Origin: an uncultured Eubacteriales bacterium
GTDB taxonomy: Bacteria; Bacillota; Clostridia; Peptostreptococcales; Anaerovoracaceae
Length of the DNA stretch: 39,285 nucleotides
Direction: 5' to 3'
Assembly (NCBI GenBank): GCA_900320285.1
Contig: ONRQ01000010.1
Span: forward strand, 1 to 39,285
Under the pieces are notes generated by a model. It was not told where the DNA came from. It did not search any database and worked only from the letters and a program-made list of their open reading frames with translations. Within the stretch, counting starts at the first letter, position 1. Every line of letters begins with the position of its first letter. Positions 25,142-33,950 of the stretch are shown in pieces. The translations under genes and the position numbers were made by a program.

Positions 25142-28135
25142 ATGAGTGACATTATGAGACCGATGCCCTATAAGCAACTCCTGGGCTGGGTGCTCGACGA
25201 GTACGAAAAAAGCGGAAGCATCTTCGGTGTTTCCAAACTGGTAAAACACACAAACGGCCAGGCTCTTCCGATCTTCGATGAGAAGATCGAGTCTCCGTTC
25301 GGACCTGCTGCCGGCCCTAATACACAGCTGGCACAGAACATAATCGCATCCTACGTTGCGGGTTCCAGATTCTTCGAGCTCAAGACTGTTCAGGTAATGG
25401 ACGGTGCGGAGCTCGCAGCATGTGTTGCAAAGCCATGTATCACTGCTCACGATGAGTGCTACAACTGCGAATGGTCGACAGAGCTGTATGTACCTCAGGC
25501 TTACGAAGAGTACGTAAAGGCATGGTTCGTCTGCAAGATCCTCGCTAAGGAGCTTGGACTGGGCGATCCTGACGGTTTCGTATTCAATATGTCTGTAGGA
25601 TACGACCTTGAAGGCATCAAGACTCCGAAGGTAAACAAATACATTGAGGAGATGAAGGATGCATCGGATACGGATGTGTTCAAGGATGCCATGGCGGTAT
25701 CTCTGCAGGCTGTTAAGGACGGCAGATTCAAAAACGTAGATGAAGACTTCATTAAGGCTATCCCTGCAAGGATCTCGAATTCCATTACGGAGTCGACTCT
25801 GCACGGATGCCCGCCTGATGAGATCGAGAGGATCGCTTCCTATCTCATCACAGAGAAGGGCCTTAACACATTCATCAAGTGCAACCCGACTCTGCTTGGA
25901 TATGAGTTCGCCAGAAAGCGCCTCGATTCGCTTGGATTCGACTACATCGCGTTCGACGATCACCACTTCCTTGAAGACCTCCAGTGGGAGGACGCAGTCC
26001 CTATGTTTGAGAGACTGCAGGCACTCTGCGATGAAAAGGGACTGGAGTTCGGCGTCAAGCTGACCAACACATTCCCTGTAGATGTAAAGGCCGGCGAACT
26101 TCCTTCGGAAGAGATGTACATGGCCGGACGCAGCCTGTTCCCGCTGAGCATCTATCTTGCTGAGAAGATCTCAAAGCAGTTCAACGGCAAGCTCAGGATC
26201 AGCTACTCGGGCGGTGCTGACTACTTCAATATCAAGGAAATCTTTGAAGCAGGCATCTGGCCTATCACAATGGCAACAACCATCCTGAAACCGGGTGGAT
26301 ATCAGAGAATGTCGCAGATCGGCGAGAAGCTGATGGACTGCGGCAATGAGAGATTCAGCGTAGTGGATATCGAAAAGGTAGGAGCTCTTGTTGAGATGTC
26401 TCAGGGACCAAGAAACCGGAAGCCTATCAAACCGCTTCCGAACAGCAAGAGCGATGAGGAGCTTCCGATGCTCGACTGCTTCCATGCTCCATGCAGCGGC
26501 GGATGCCCGATCGAGCAGGATATCCCTGCATATCTTGAGGCCATGGAAGAGGGCAGGGTTGAAGATGCTCTGAAGATCATCCTCGAAAAGAATGCTCTGC
26601 CATTCACAACAGGAACGATCTGTCCGCACACATGCGCTGACAGATGTATGAGAAACCACTACGAATCTGCGCTGAAGATCCGTGAGGTGAAGCTGATGGC
26701 TGCAGAGGGCGGCTTCGATAAGGTTCTGCCTGGGCTCAAGGCGGCAGCTGCTGCAGATAAGAAAGTTGCTGTTATCGGCGGAGGTCCTGCAGGACTTGCA
26801 GCGGCATCATTCCTAAGCAGAGCAGGCGCTGATGTAACTGTATTTGAAAAGAATGACAAGATGGGCGGAGTACCTCGCTACGTAATTCCTGGCTTCAGGA
26901 TCGGCGACGACGCTCTCGACAAGGATGTGGCGCTTTGCTCGGCATACGGCGCAAAGATGGTTACAGGCAGAGAAATCGCTTCCGTACAGGAACTTAAGGA
27001 TGAAGGCTTCACGGATATCATCGTAGCTATCGGAGCATGGGCACACGGCCGCAAGGCTCTGAAGTACGGCGAAGAGTATGATGCTCTGGAGTTCCTTGAG
27101 AAAGTTAAAGCTGCACCTGGATCGGTCGATCTCGGTACTGACGTAGTCGTTATCGGCGGCGGCAATACTGCAATGGACGTTGCAAGAGCTGCAAAGATCC
27201 AGCCAGGAGTAGAGCATGTACGCCTTGTATACAGAAGAGACAGAAGAAACATGCCTGCTGACGAGGAAGAGCTGGTAATGGCGATCGAGGACGGAGTAGA
27301 GTTCATGGAACTCCTCGCACCGGAAGGCGTAGAGAACGGCGTTCTTAAATGCGAGAAGAACGTGCTCGGAGAGCCTGACGCAAGCGGCAGACGTTCACCT
27401 GTGGGTACAGGAGAATTCTGTGAGGTACCAGCGACAGCAGTCATCTGCGCTGTAGGTGAGAGAATAAAGACAGGCCTGTACGAAGCAGCAGGTGCTGAAA
27501 TCGACGGCAAGGGCAAACCGGTTGTTGATGATAACCTCATGACAACAGTACCTGGACTCTACGCAGCAGGCGACTGCAGAAGAGGACCGGCTACAGTAGT
27601 AAAGGCTATTGCTGATGCACAGACAATTGCTACGGCTATCATCGGAGCTGACTTCAGCAAGTACGCTGATCTGGATGCAAAGGGTGACATGGAGAAGCTG
27701 CTCGCACGTAAGGGCGACCTTGTTGATCCTCCTGCAGACAAGCCGGATAACAGATGTCTCGGATGCTCAACAGTATGTGAGGTCTGCGCAGATGTATGCC
27801 CGAACAGAGCAAACGTCGTCATCGATGTTCCGTTCTTCGAAAAACCGCAGATACTGCACGTGGACGGAATGTGCAACGAGTGCGGCAACTGCGCTATCTT
27901 CTGCCCATACAGCGGACGTCCGTACAAGGACAAATTCACCCTGTTCTGGAGCGAGGAAGACTTCGCGGACAGCGAGAACAACGGCTTCCTGCCGCTCGGA
28001 GGAGAGAAGGTACGCGTAAGACTGTTCGGAAATGCTGCTGATTACGACCTGGCAGATCCGAAGTGCGCTTTGCCTGAAGGCATAGCTGCATTCATTAAGG
28101 CAGTAAAAGAAAACTACGCATATTTAATGGCATAA
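25142..28135 (+). CDS. ygfK: YgfK multidomain iron-sulfur flavoprotein
   Basis: A 997-residue protein named putative selenate reductase subunit in E. coli. The first 430 residues resemble a dihydroorotate-dehydrogenase-like barrel. At about 445-510 there is a GltD-type Cys region (CHAPCSGGCP and CPHTCADRC). The FAD site is VAVIGGGPAGLAAA at about 542 and the pyridine nucleotide site VVVIGGGNTAMDVA at about 669. The end holds ferredoxin motifs CLGCSTVCEVC-x3-CP (about 873) and CNECGNCAIFCP (about 911). It would move electrons between NAD(P)H, flavin and clusters, probably reducing a purine intermediate in the uric acid pathway. That role is inference; the cluster membership is established for gut bacteria. 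Confidence 0.9.
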   Translation: MSDIMRPMPYKQLLGWVLDEYEKSGSIFGVSKLVKHTNGQALPIFDEKIESPFGPAAGPNTQLAQNIIASYVAGSRFFELKTVQVMDGAELAACVAKPCITAHDECYNCEWSTELYVPQAYEEYVKAWFVCKILAKELGLGDPDGFVFNMSVGYDLEGIKTPKVNKYIEEMKDASDTDVFKDAMAVSLQAVKDGRFKNVDEDFIKAIPARISNSITESTLHGCPPDEIERIASYLITEKGLNTFIKCNPTLLGYEFARKRLDSLGFDYIAFDDHHFLEDLQWEDAVPMFERLQALCDEKGLEFGVKLTNTFPVDVKAGELPSEEMYMAGRSLFPLSIYLAEKISKQFNGKLRISYSGGADYFNIKEIFEAGIWPITMATTILKPGGYQRMSQIGEKLMDCGNERFSVVDIEKVGALVEMSQGPRNRKPIKPLPNSKSDEELPMLDCFHAPCSGGCPIEQDIPAYLEAMEEGRVEDALKIILEKNALPFTTGTICPHTCADRCMRNHYESALKIREVKLMAAEGGFDKVLPGLKAAAAADKKVAVIGGGPAGLAAASFLSRAGADVTVFEKNDKMGGVPRYVIPGFRIGDDALDKDVALCSAYGAKMVTGREIASVQELKDEGFTDIIVAIGAWAHGRKALKYGEEYDALEFLEKVKAAPGSVDLGTDVVVIGGGNTAMDVARAAKIQPGVEHVRLVYRRDRRNMPADEEELVMAIEDGVEFMELLAPEGVENGVLKCEKNVLGEPDASGRRSPVGTGEFCEVPATAVICAVGERIKTGLYEAAGAEIDGKGKPVVDDNLMTTVPGLYAAGDCRRGPATVVKAIADAQTIATAIIGADFSKYADLDAKGDMEKLLARKGDLVDPPADKPDNRCLGCSTVCEVCADVCPNRANVVIDVPFFEKPQILHVDGMCNECGNCAIFCPYSGRPYKDKFTLFWSEEDFADSENNGFLPLGGEKVRVRLFGNAADYDLADPKCALPEGIAAFIKAVKENYAYLMA

Positions 28136-28154
28136 AGGATAAAGGTTTTAATTA

Positions 28155-28946
28155 ATGTTGGTTGTAATTAAAGGCGCCGGCGACCTCGCCAGCGGAATAG
28201 CGCTGAGACTGCATCGTTCAAAGATCGATGTAGTCATGACGGAGCTGCCGGTGCCTCTGGCGGTGCGCAGGACGGTGGCTTTTTCGGAAGCCATCCGTCT
28301 TGGCAGTACTGCAGTTGAAGATGTGAAGGCTGAAAGAGCCGAAAATGCAGATGAGGCGAGAGACTGTCTGAAAAGGGGAGTGATCCCTGTTTTGGCGGAT
28401 CCGGAAGCAGAAATAATAAAAATCATGAAACCGGAAGTCGTCGTGGATGCGATCCTCGCCAAAATAAATACGGGAACGACAAAAAAAGACGCAAAAATGG
28501 TCATTGGAGTCGGCCCGGGGTTTACCGCGGGCAAGGACTGCCACGCAGTAATAGAAACAAAACGCGGTCATACACTCGGAAGAGTAATAAGAAAAGGATC
28601 TGCCATTCCAAATACCGGAGTACCGGGCAATGTGGGAGGGCAAACCATAAGAAGGCTGCTTAAAGCGCCTGCTGATGGGATATTCCATCCTGAAAAGGAG
28701 ATCGGAGACCTTGTAAAAGAAGGGGATCGCGTCGGAAATGTTGACGGTGTACCTGTATATGCACTTACTGATGGAAAAATCAGGGGGCTGATTCAGGACG
28801 GTGTACCTGTCACAAAAGGACTTAAGTCAGGAGATGTCGATCCGAGAGGAGCGGCGGTCGATCACATGACAGTATCTGACAAGGCTGCGTCCATAGGCGG
28901 CGGAGTCCTTGAAGCAATACTGTCTTATGCAGGAGACCGGCTCTGA
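28155..28946 (+). CDS. yqeB: Selenium-dependent molybdenum hydroxylase maturation protein YqeB
   Basis: A 263-residue protein of the YqeB/EF2563 family, a marker gene of labile-selenium molybdenum hydroxylases. An N-terminal nucleotide-binding-like fold shows VVIKGAGDLASGIALRL at residues 3-19; later VIGVGPGFTAGKD (about 116-128), GNVGGQT and GAAVDHMTVSDKAASIGGG-like C-terminal motifs follow. It is thought to help place selenium in the active site. Its location just before the ferredoxin and the selenium-dependent xanthine dehydrogenase supports this. The ribosome site (AAAGGATAAAGG) is moderate. Confidence 0.9.
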   Translation: MLVVIKGAGDLASGIALRLHRSKIDVVMTELPVPLAVRRTVAFSEAIRLGSTAVEDVKAERAENADEARDCLKRGVIPVLADPEAEIIKIMKPEVVVDAILAKINTGTTKKDAKMVIGVGPGFTAGKDCHAVIETKRGHTLGRVIRKGSAIPNTGVPGNVGGQTIRRLLKAPADGIFHPEKEIGDLVKEGDRVGNVDGVPVYALTDGKIRGLIQDGVPVTKGLKSGDVDPRGAAVDHMTVSDKAASIGGGVLEAILSYAGDRL

Positions 28947-28964
28947 GGATCTGGAGATATAGAA

Positions 28965-29504
28965 ATGGCTAAAAGGATCAGGAAAACATCATATGTTCGC
29001 TGCAGGGGCGGAAGTCCGCTGCTTGAAGGGATAGACAGGGCATCGCTCCCAAGAGACTGCAGCGCGATACTCAGGTTATATCCTGATGGTATCAGCAAGT
29101 GCAGATATGGATGCCTCGGGGGCGGCTCATGCGAAGCTGCCTGCCATCTTGCGGCCATCAAGGTCGAATCCGGAGGCCCTCCTGCAGTTGACAAAGACAA
29201 ATGTGTCGGCTGCGGACTCTGTGTGCGGGCCTGCCCGCAGAACCTCATAGAGATCATATTACCAGACAGAAACATACAGCCGAAATGCAGCAACCGTGAC
29301 CTCGGAAAGGCTGCACGCGAGGCATGCGAAAACTCGTGTATCGCCTGCGGCATATGCGAGAGGGAATGCCCTGCCGGCGCGATAACTGTTGCGGAAGGAA
29401 AACCTGTGATCGACCCTGCAGCCTGCATTTGCTGCGGCATGTGCGCAGTCAAGTGTCCTCGCGGAGTCATCAGGGATTCCAACGGTATTATGACCGCTGA
29501 CTGA
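28965..29504 (+). CDS. RnfB-like soluble polyferredoxin
   Basis: A 179-residue protein with sixteen Cys in four 4Fe-4S patterns: Cys46/50/56/60 (CRYGCLGGGSCEAAC), 80/83/86/90, 125/128/131/135 and 154/157/160/164. The first, C-x3-C-x5-C-x3-C, is the arrangement seen in the C-terminal half of RnfB. The RnfB membrane helix and its N-terminal cluster domain are missing, so this is a soluble derivative. It sits between yqeB and the selenium xanthine dehydrogenase and probably exchanges electrons with that enzyme or with YgfK. Its origin from RnfB is inferred from spacing only. Confidence 0.8.
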   Translation: MAKRIRKTSYVRCRGGSPLLEGIDRASLPRDCSAILRLYPDGISKCRYGCLGGGSCEAACHLAAIKVESGGPPAVDKDKCVGCGLCVRACPQNLIEIILPDRNIQPKCSNRDLGKAAREACENSCIACGICERECPAGAITVAEGKPVIDPAACICCGMCAVKCPRGVIRDSNGIMTAD

Positions 29505-29517
29505 TCTGACAGAGGAG

Positions 29518-32397
29518 GTGAGTACAATTTCTTACACATTCACAGTAAACGGAATAGAAAGAACTACCGACGAAAAGAAGCCTCTGCTCAGGTATCTCAG
29601 GGATGATCTCAAGCTGTACTCGGTAAAGGACGGCTGCTCGGAAGGAGCATGCGGTACATGCACCATAGTTGTGGATGGCTACGCCGTAAAAGCCTGCGTC
29701 CTCACCACAGACAGGGCCGCGGGCAAAAATATCATTACGGTAGAAGGTCTCAGCCTGCGTGAAAAGGAAGCTTTTGTCTATGCTTTCGGAACAGCAGGAT
29801 CGGTTCAGTGCGGCTTCTGCATACCGGGTATGGTAATGGCAGGGAAGGCTCTTATTGACCGCAACCCGGATCCTACAGAGGATGAAATAAAGAAAGCCAT
29901 CAGGGGAAACATTTGTCGCTGCACCGGTTATAAGAAAATCATTAACGGCATAAAGAGAGCTGCGTCAATTCTGCGCGGCGAAGAAGAGGTCAGACAGATA
30001 AGCCAATTTACGGGCAAGATGATGCCTGAGCAGAATGAATTCATCTCGGTTGTAGGCTCAAACTACGATCCTGAACGTGCTTCGGGAATAGAAAATTACG
30101 AAAACAGGGGCAACAGCTCACAGTACGGCATGGGACAGAACGTGTTCCGTATCGATGTCAGGAAAAAGGTGCTTGGTTACGGAAAATATCCGGACGATAT
30201 CGGACCTGAATACTTCGTACCTGTGGACAGACCTGATCTGATAATGGAACAGACCGGCTGGGGAGAAAAAGAGTATGCAGATGCTGTTGCAAAGGGCCTT
30301 ATCAAGCCGGGTAAGACTATCTACATGAAAGACGAGCCTCTTGTTAATATCTGTGTCGCAGTCGATCCTGACATGCCTCCTATGGCATATGCATCGGCCG
30401 TCCGCTCGCAGTATCCAAGAGCAATAATAAAGAAAATAATTAAGGAAAAAGCCGAGTCACTGCCGGGCGTCCTTGGCGTTCTGACAGCAGCTGACGTGCC
30501 GAACAACAAAGTGGGCCATATACAGCAGGACTGGGATGTCATGATAGCAGAAGGCGATACGACAAGGATGGTGGGGGACACCATATGCGTCGTAGTTGCT
30601 GAATCACCTTACATACTTGAGCAGGCCAAAAAAGCGGTAAAAGTAGAGTACGAACCTCTCGAGCCTGTGAGAAGCATATCCGAGGCCAGAGCTGAAGGAG
30701 CACCGAAGGTCCATTCAGGCGGGAATCTCTGTCAGACGAGACACGTAACGCGCGGTGACGCAGCGAAAGCACTTGCGGAGTCGGCATATACTGCGACGGC
30801 ATCGTTCACAACTCCGTTCACGGAGCACGCCTTCCTTGAGCCGGAATGTGCCGTGTCGTTCCCGTACAGGGACGGAGTCAAGATTCTCTCGACAGACCAG
30901 GGAGCTTATGACACCAGACACGAGGTGGCTATCATGCTCGGCTGGGAGGATTGTCAGGAACGCATCGTAGTAGAGAACCAGCTCATCGGTGGCGGCTTTG
31001 GCGGCAAGGAAGACGTTACGACACAGCATCTGACTGCTCTGGCAGCGCTGAAGTACAACAGGCCGGTGAAGATGAAGTTCAGCCGTGCGGAATCCCTCAG
31101 GGTACACCCTAAGAGGCACTACATGGAAGGGACTTTCACTGTTGGCTGCGATGAGAACGGCATACTGACAGGCCTCGACTGTGAGATCAATTTCGATACA
31201 GGCGCTTACGCAAGCCTGTGCGGACCTGTTCTTGAGAGAGCATGCACGCACAGCGTTGGCCCATACAATTATCACAACACGGATATCAGAGGATTCGGAT
31301 ATTATACCAATAATCCTCCTGCGGGAGCATTCAGAGGATTTGGTGTATGTCAGAGCCAGTTCGCTCTTGAATCACTCCTGAACGTACTGGCAAAGAAGGT
31401 CGGGATCAGTCCATGGGAGATAAGATACCGCAACGCGATTGAGCCGGGCCTTGAGCTTCCGAACGGGCAGATCGCGGATGTATCAACTGCGCTGAAAGAA
31501 ACTCTCGTAGCTGTGAAGCCATACTTTGACGATGCGCCGGAAGACAGGGTAGGCATAGCCTGCGCAATGAAGAACGCAGGTGTCGGAGTAGGACTTCCGG
31601 ATAAAGGCAGGGCAGAACTCAGAGTAAAGGACGGTCTGGTATGGGTATTCACTGCTGCTTCAGATATAGGCCAGGGATGCCAGACTGTATTCCTTCAGGA
31701 TGTTGCTCAGGCAACAGATCTGCCTATTACACAGATCTGGATCGGTAACAGCAATACAGAGAACGCGCCAAATTCAGGAACCACATCAGGATCCAGGCAG
31801 ACGCTGGTAACGGGCGAGGCAGTAAGAGGCGCCGCGCTTATGCTCAGGAAAGCCATGGATGAAGAGGGCGTCACTGAAGACACTCTGGATAAACTGGAAG
31901 GCAGAAAGTTCTTCTATGAGTATTTTGAGCCTACAGATAAGCTGGGATCAGACAAGCCTCATCCGAAGAGTCATATTGCATATGGCTTTGCTACAAACGT
32001 GGCGGTGCTTGATGCAGAAGGAAGGGTCACAGATATATATGCGGCATTTGATGCCGGGAAGGTAGTGAACCCGCTGTCAATGTCCGGCCAGATAGAGGGC
32101 GGAGTACTGATGAGCATGGGATATGCGCTTACTGAGAGCTGGCCTCTGAAGGACTGCGTGCCAACGGCTAAGTATGGAACTCTCGGCCTGCTGCGTTCGA
32201 CTGACATTCCGGAACTCCATGCGATACACGTAGAAAAGGATGAGCTTCTGGAAGCATCATACGGCGCAAAGGGCGTAGGCGAGATCACATCGATACCTGC
32301 GGCACCTGCGATCGCCGGCGCGTATTACGCGAGAGACGGAGTCCTGAGAACAAAGCTCCCGCTCGAGAACACATTCTATAGTAAAAAGAAGAAGTGA
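29518..32397 (+). CDS. Selenium-dependent xanthine dehydrogenase, fused iron-sulfur and molybdenum domains
   Basis: A 959-residue molybdenum hydroxylase with an intact N-terminal 2Fe-2S region: Cys40/45/48/60, Cys97/100 and Cys132/134. A linker (150-225) precedes the molybdenum domains with GGGFGGKED near 490, GAFRGFGVCQ near 601 (substrate-loop Arg kept) and AKGVGEITS near 916 with the catalytic Glu. The arrangement fits the selenium-dependent xanthine dehydrogenase family and the neighbouring yqeB. The first possible start, GTG 29518, lies inside the perfect AGGAGG site; an ATT at 29527 has ideal spacing (see findings). There is no FAD domain, so electrons probably leave through the RnfB-like protein, YgfM or XdhB. 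No in-frame TGA is present; selenium is expected as a non-encoded ligand. Confidence 0.9.
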   Translation: MSTISYTFTVNGIERTTDEKKPLLRYLRDDLKLYSVKDGCSEGACGTCTIVVDGYAVKACVLTTDRAAGKNIITVEGLSLREKEAFVYAFGTAGSVQCGFCIPGMVMAGKALIDRNPDPTEDEIKKAIRGNICRCTGYKKIINGIKRAASILRGEEEVRQISQFTGKMMPEQNEFISVVGSNYDPERASGIENYENRGNSSQYGMGQNVFRIDVRKKVLGYGKYPDDIGPEYFVPVDRPDLIMEQTGWGEKEYADAVAKGLIKPGKTIYMKDEPLVNICVAVDPDMPPMAYASAVRSQYPRAIIKKIIKEKAESLPGVLGVLTAADVPNNKVGHIQQDWDVMIAEGDTTRMVGDTICVVVAESPYILEQAKKAVKVEYEPLEPVRSISEARAEGAPKVHSGGNLCQTRHVTRGDAAKALAESAYTATASFTTPFTEHAFLEPECAVSFPYRDGVKILSTDQGAYDTRHEVAIMLGWEDCQERIVVENQLIGGGFGGKEDVTTQHLTALAALKYNRPVKMKFSRAESLRVHPKRHYMEGTFTVGCDENGILTGLDCEINFDTGAYASLCGPVLERACTHSVGPYNYHNTDIRGFGYYTNNPPAGAFRGFGVCQSQFALESLLNVLAKKVGISPWEIRYRNAIEPGLELPNGQIADVSTALKETLVAVKPYFDDAPEDRVGIACAMKNAGVGVGLPDKGRAELRVKDGLVWVFTAASDIGQGCQTVFLQDVAQATDLPITQIWIGNSNTENAPNSGTTSGSRQTLVTGEAVRGAALMLRKAMDEEGVTEDTLDKLEGRKFFYEYFEPTDKLGSDKPHPKSHIAYGFATNVAVLDAEGRVTDIYAAFDAGKVVNPLSMSGQIEGGVLMSMGYALTESWPLKDCVPTAKYGTLGLLRSTDIPELHAIHVEKDELLEASYGAKGVGEITSIPAAPAIAGAYYARDGVLRTKLPLENTFYSKKKK

Positions 32398-32402
32398 CCG
32401 AC

Positions 32403-33800
32403 ATGAAAAAGCTGATAAAAAACGGAATGATCGCTACTGATACGGAAGTATTTGAGGGTGACATCCTGATTGACGGAGAAAAGATTATCGAAATCGGAAG
32501 CGGCCTGAGCGATGATGATGCTGAAGTCATCGACGCAAGCGGCAAATACGTGCTTCCGGGTGCTGTGGACGTTCATACGCATATGGACCTGGACGTTGGA
32601 TTTGCAAGGGCTATAGACGATTTCTACGACGGCACGGTAGCAGCGGCGTGCGGCGGCACTACTACAATAGTGGACCACATGGCGTTCGGCCCAAAAGACT
32701 GCAGCCTCTGGCATCAGGTGAATGAATATCACAGGCTCGCGGACGGCAACGCAGTCGTTGACTACGGATTCCACGGAGTATTCCAGCATCTGCATGAGGC
32801 GACTCTCGGCGAGATGTGCGAGATCAGTGAAGAAGAGGGCATCACCAGCTTCAAGGTCTATATGACTTACGATTACAGGCTGCAGGATGACGAGATCTTC
32901 AGGGTACTTAGAGCCGCGAAAAAGGCCGGCATAGTCATAACCGTCCACTGCGAGAACCACGGAGTGCTCACGCAGCTCAGAAAGGAATTCGTTGAAGCAG
33001 GCCATGGCGAGGCAAAGTATCACCCGCTCAGCAGACCTGCGAGATGCGAAGCAGAAGCTGTCAACAGGATGATTCATCTGGCGGCGATGGCAGGAGACGC
33101 ACCGCTTTATATAGTGCATCTTTCAAGTGCTGAAGGCCTGCACGAGGTGCAGAAGGCCAGATCTGAGAGCAGACCGAATCTGGGAGTTGAGACCTGCATA
33201 CAGTATCTGATCCTTACAGATAAGGAATACGAGGATCCGAAGGAGGGCCTCAAGGCGATCATGTCGCCGCCTCTCCGCAAGGATCAGGACAGGGAAGAAC
33301 TGTGGCAGGCGCTCGCTGACGGCACGATAGATACAGTTGCTACAGATCACTGCCCGTTCCATTTCAAGGCAGGTAAGGCCGAGAAGCAGTACGGCAAGGA
33401 CGATTTCACGAAGTGCCCTAACGGAGCGCCGGGCGTTCAGGAGAGACTGATACTGCTCTTCTCGGAAGGATTCATGAAGGGACGCATAAGCCTGCCTCAG
33501 GTGGTAAAATACAGCTCTTCAAATCCTTGCCGCATGTTCGGAATGTACCCGCAGAAGGGAAGCTTCGAGCCGGGTACTGATGCCGATATAGTCATCATCG
33601 ATCCGGAAAAGAAGACCGTGATCAGCAAAGACTACATACGCGGAGCTTCGGACTACTCATGCTACGAAGGAATGGAGCTGGAGGGATGCATCGATAAGGT
33701 ATTCCTCAGAGGAGAGGAAATCGTAAGTGACGGAGAATTCCTCGGAAAACGAGGTGACGGAAGGTATCTCAAACGGGGAAAGAGCATACTGGCAGTTTAA
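32403..33800 (+). CDS. hydA: D-hydantoinase/dihydropyrimidinase-type cyclic amidohydrolase
   Basis: A 465-residue cyclic amidohydrolase, called HydA/HyuA in purine clusters, that opens five- or six-membered cyclic amide rings. Motifs are DVHTHMDL (His58, His60), SFKVYMTY with Lys151 as the carboxylated metal bridge, VHCENH (His182), IVHLSS and ATDHCPF with the catalytic Asp. I place the start at ATG 32403; a GTG at 32394 overlaps the previous stop but adds residues without family match. It is the last gene of the long operon and is followed by a terminator. The substrate in this pathway is probably a ring-opened purine product, an inference. Confidence 0.92.
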   Translation: MKKLIKNGMIATDTEVFEGDILIDGEKIIEIGSGLSDDDAEVIDASGKYVLPGAVDVHTHMDLDVGFARAIDDFYDGTVAAACGGTTTIVDHMAFGPKDCSLWHQVNEYHRLADGNAVVDYGFHGVFQHLHEATLGEMCEISEEEGITSFKVYMTYDYRLQDDEIFRVLRAAKKAGIVITVHCENHGVLTQLRKEFVEAGHGEAKYHPLSRPARCEAEAVNRMIHLAAMAGDAPLYIVHLSSAEGLHEVQKARSESRPNLGVETCIQYLILTDKEYEDPKEGLKAIMSPPLRKDQDREELWQALADGTIDTVATDHCPFHFKAGKAEKQYGKDDFTKCPNGAPGVQERLILLFSEGFMKGRISLPQVVKYSSSNPCRMFGMYPQKGSFEPGTDADIVIIDPEKKTVISKDYIRGASDYSCYEGMELEGCIDKVFLRGEEIVSDGEFLGKRGDGRYLKRGKSILAV

Positions 33801-33815
33801 GAAACAGCTGCATCA

Positions 33816-33844
33816 GAAAAAGCTAAAATAGTTTTAGCTTTTTC
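33816..33844 (+). terminator. 13-bp perfect inverted repeat terminator closing the purine operon
   Basis: Bases 33816-33828 and 33832-33844 are exact inverse copies around a TAG loop, with A-run and T-run edges. It can work in both directions and separates hydA from ygeW. Confidence 0.8.
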
Positions 33845-33855
33845 ATCGAAATCTG

Positions 33856-33883
33856 TTGAATTACCTGGCGACAGGTATATAAT
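33856..33883 (+). promoter_or_regulatory. Sigma-A type promoter for ygeW
   Basis: TTGAAT (33856-33861) and TATAAT (33878-33883) are 16 bases apart, 67 bases before the ygeW start, right after the terminator. Confidence 0.7.
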
Positions 33884-33950
33884 AAAATTAATTAAGGAAA
33901 GCAAAAACATTTTAAGGAAGATAAAACTGAGGAACACAAGGAGAGAGATT

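Noticed and set aside
25100-25966. 288-codon minus-strand frame under ygfK
   Set aside because: Shadow of ygfK; no family features.
29518-32397. Selenocysteine coding in the selenium-dependent xanthine dehydrogenase
   Set aside because: The frame has no internal TGA; this family is known to carry selenium as a labile non-protein ligand.
32394-32402. GTG start for hydA overlapping the previous stop
   Set aside because: The ATG at 32403 gives the normal family N-terminus MKKLIKNG; the extra three residues have no support, though coupling by the overlap remains possible.
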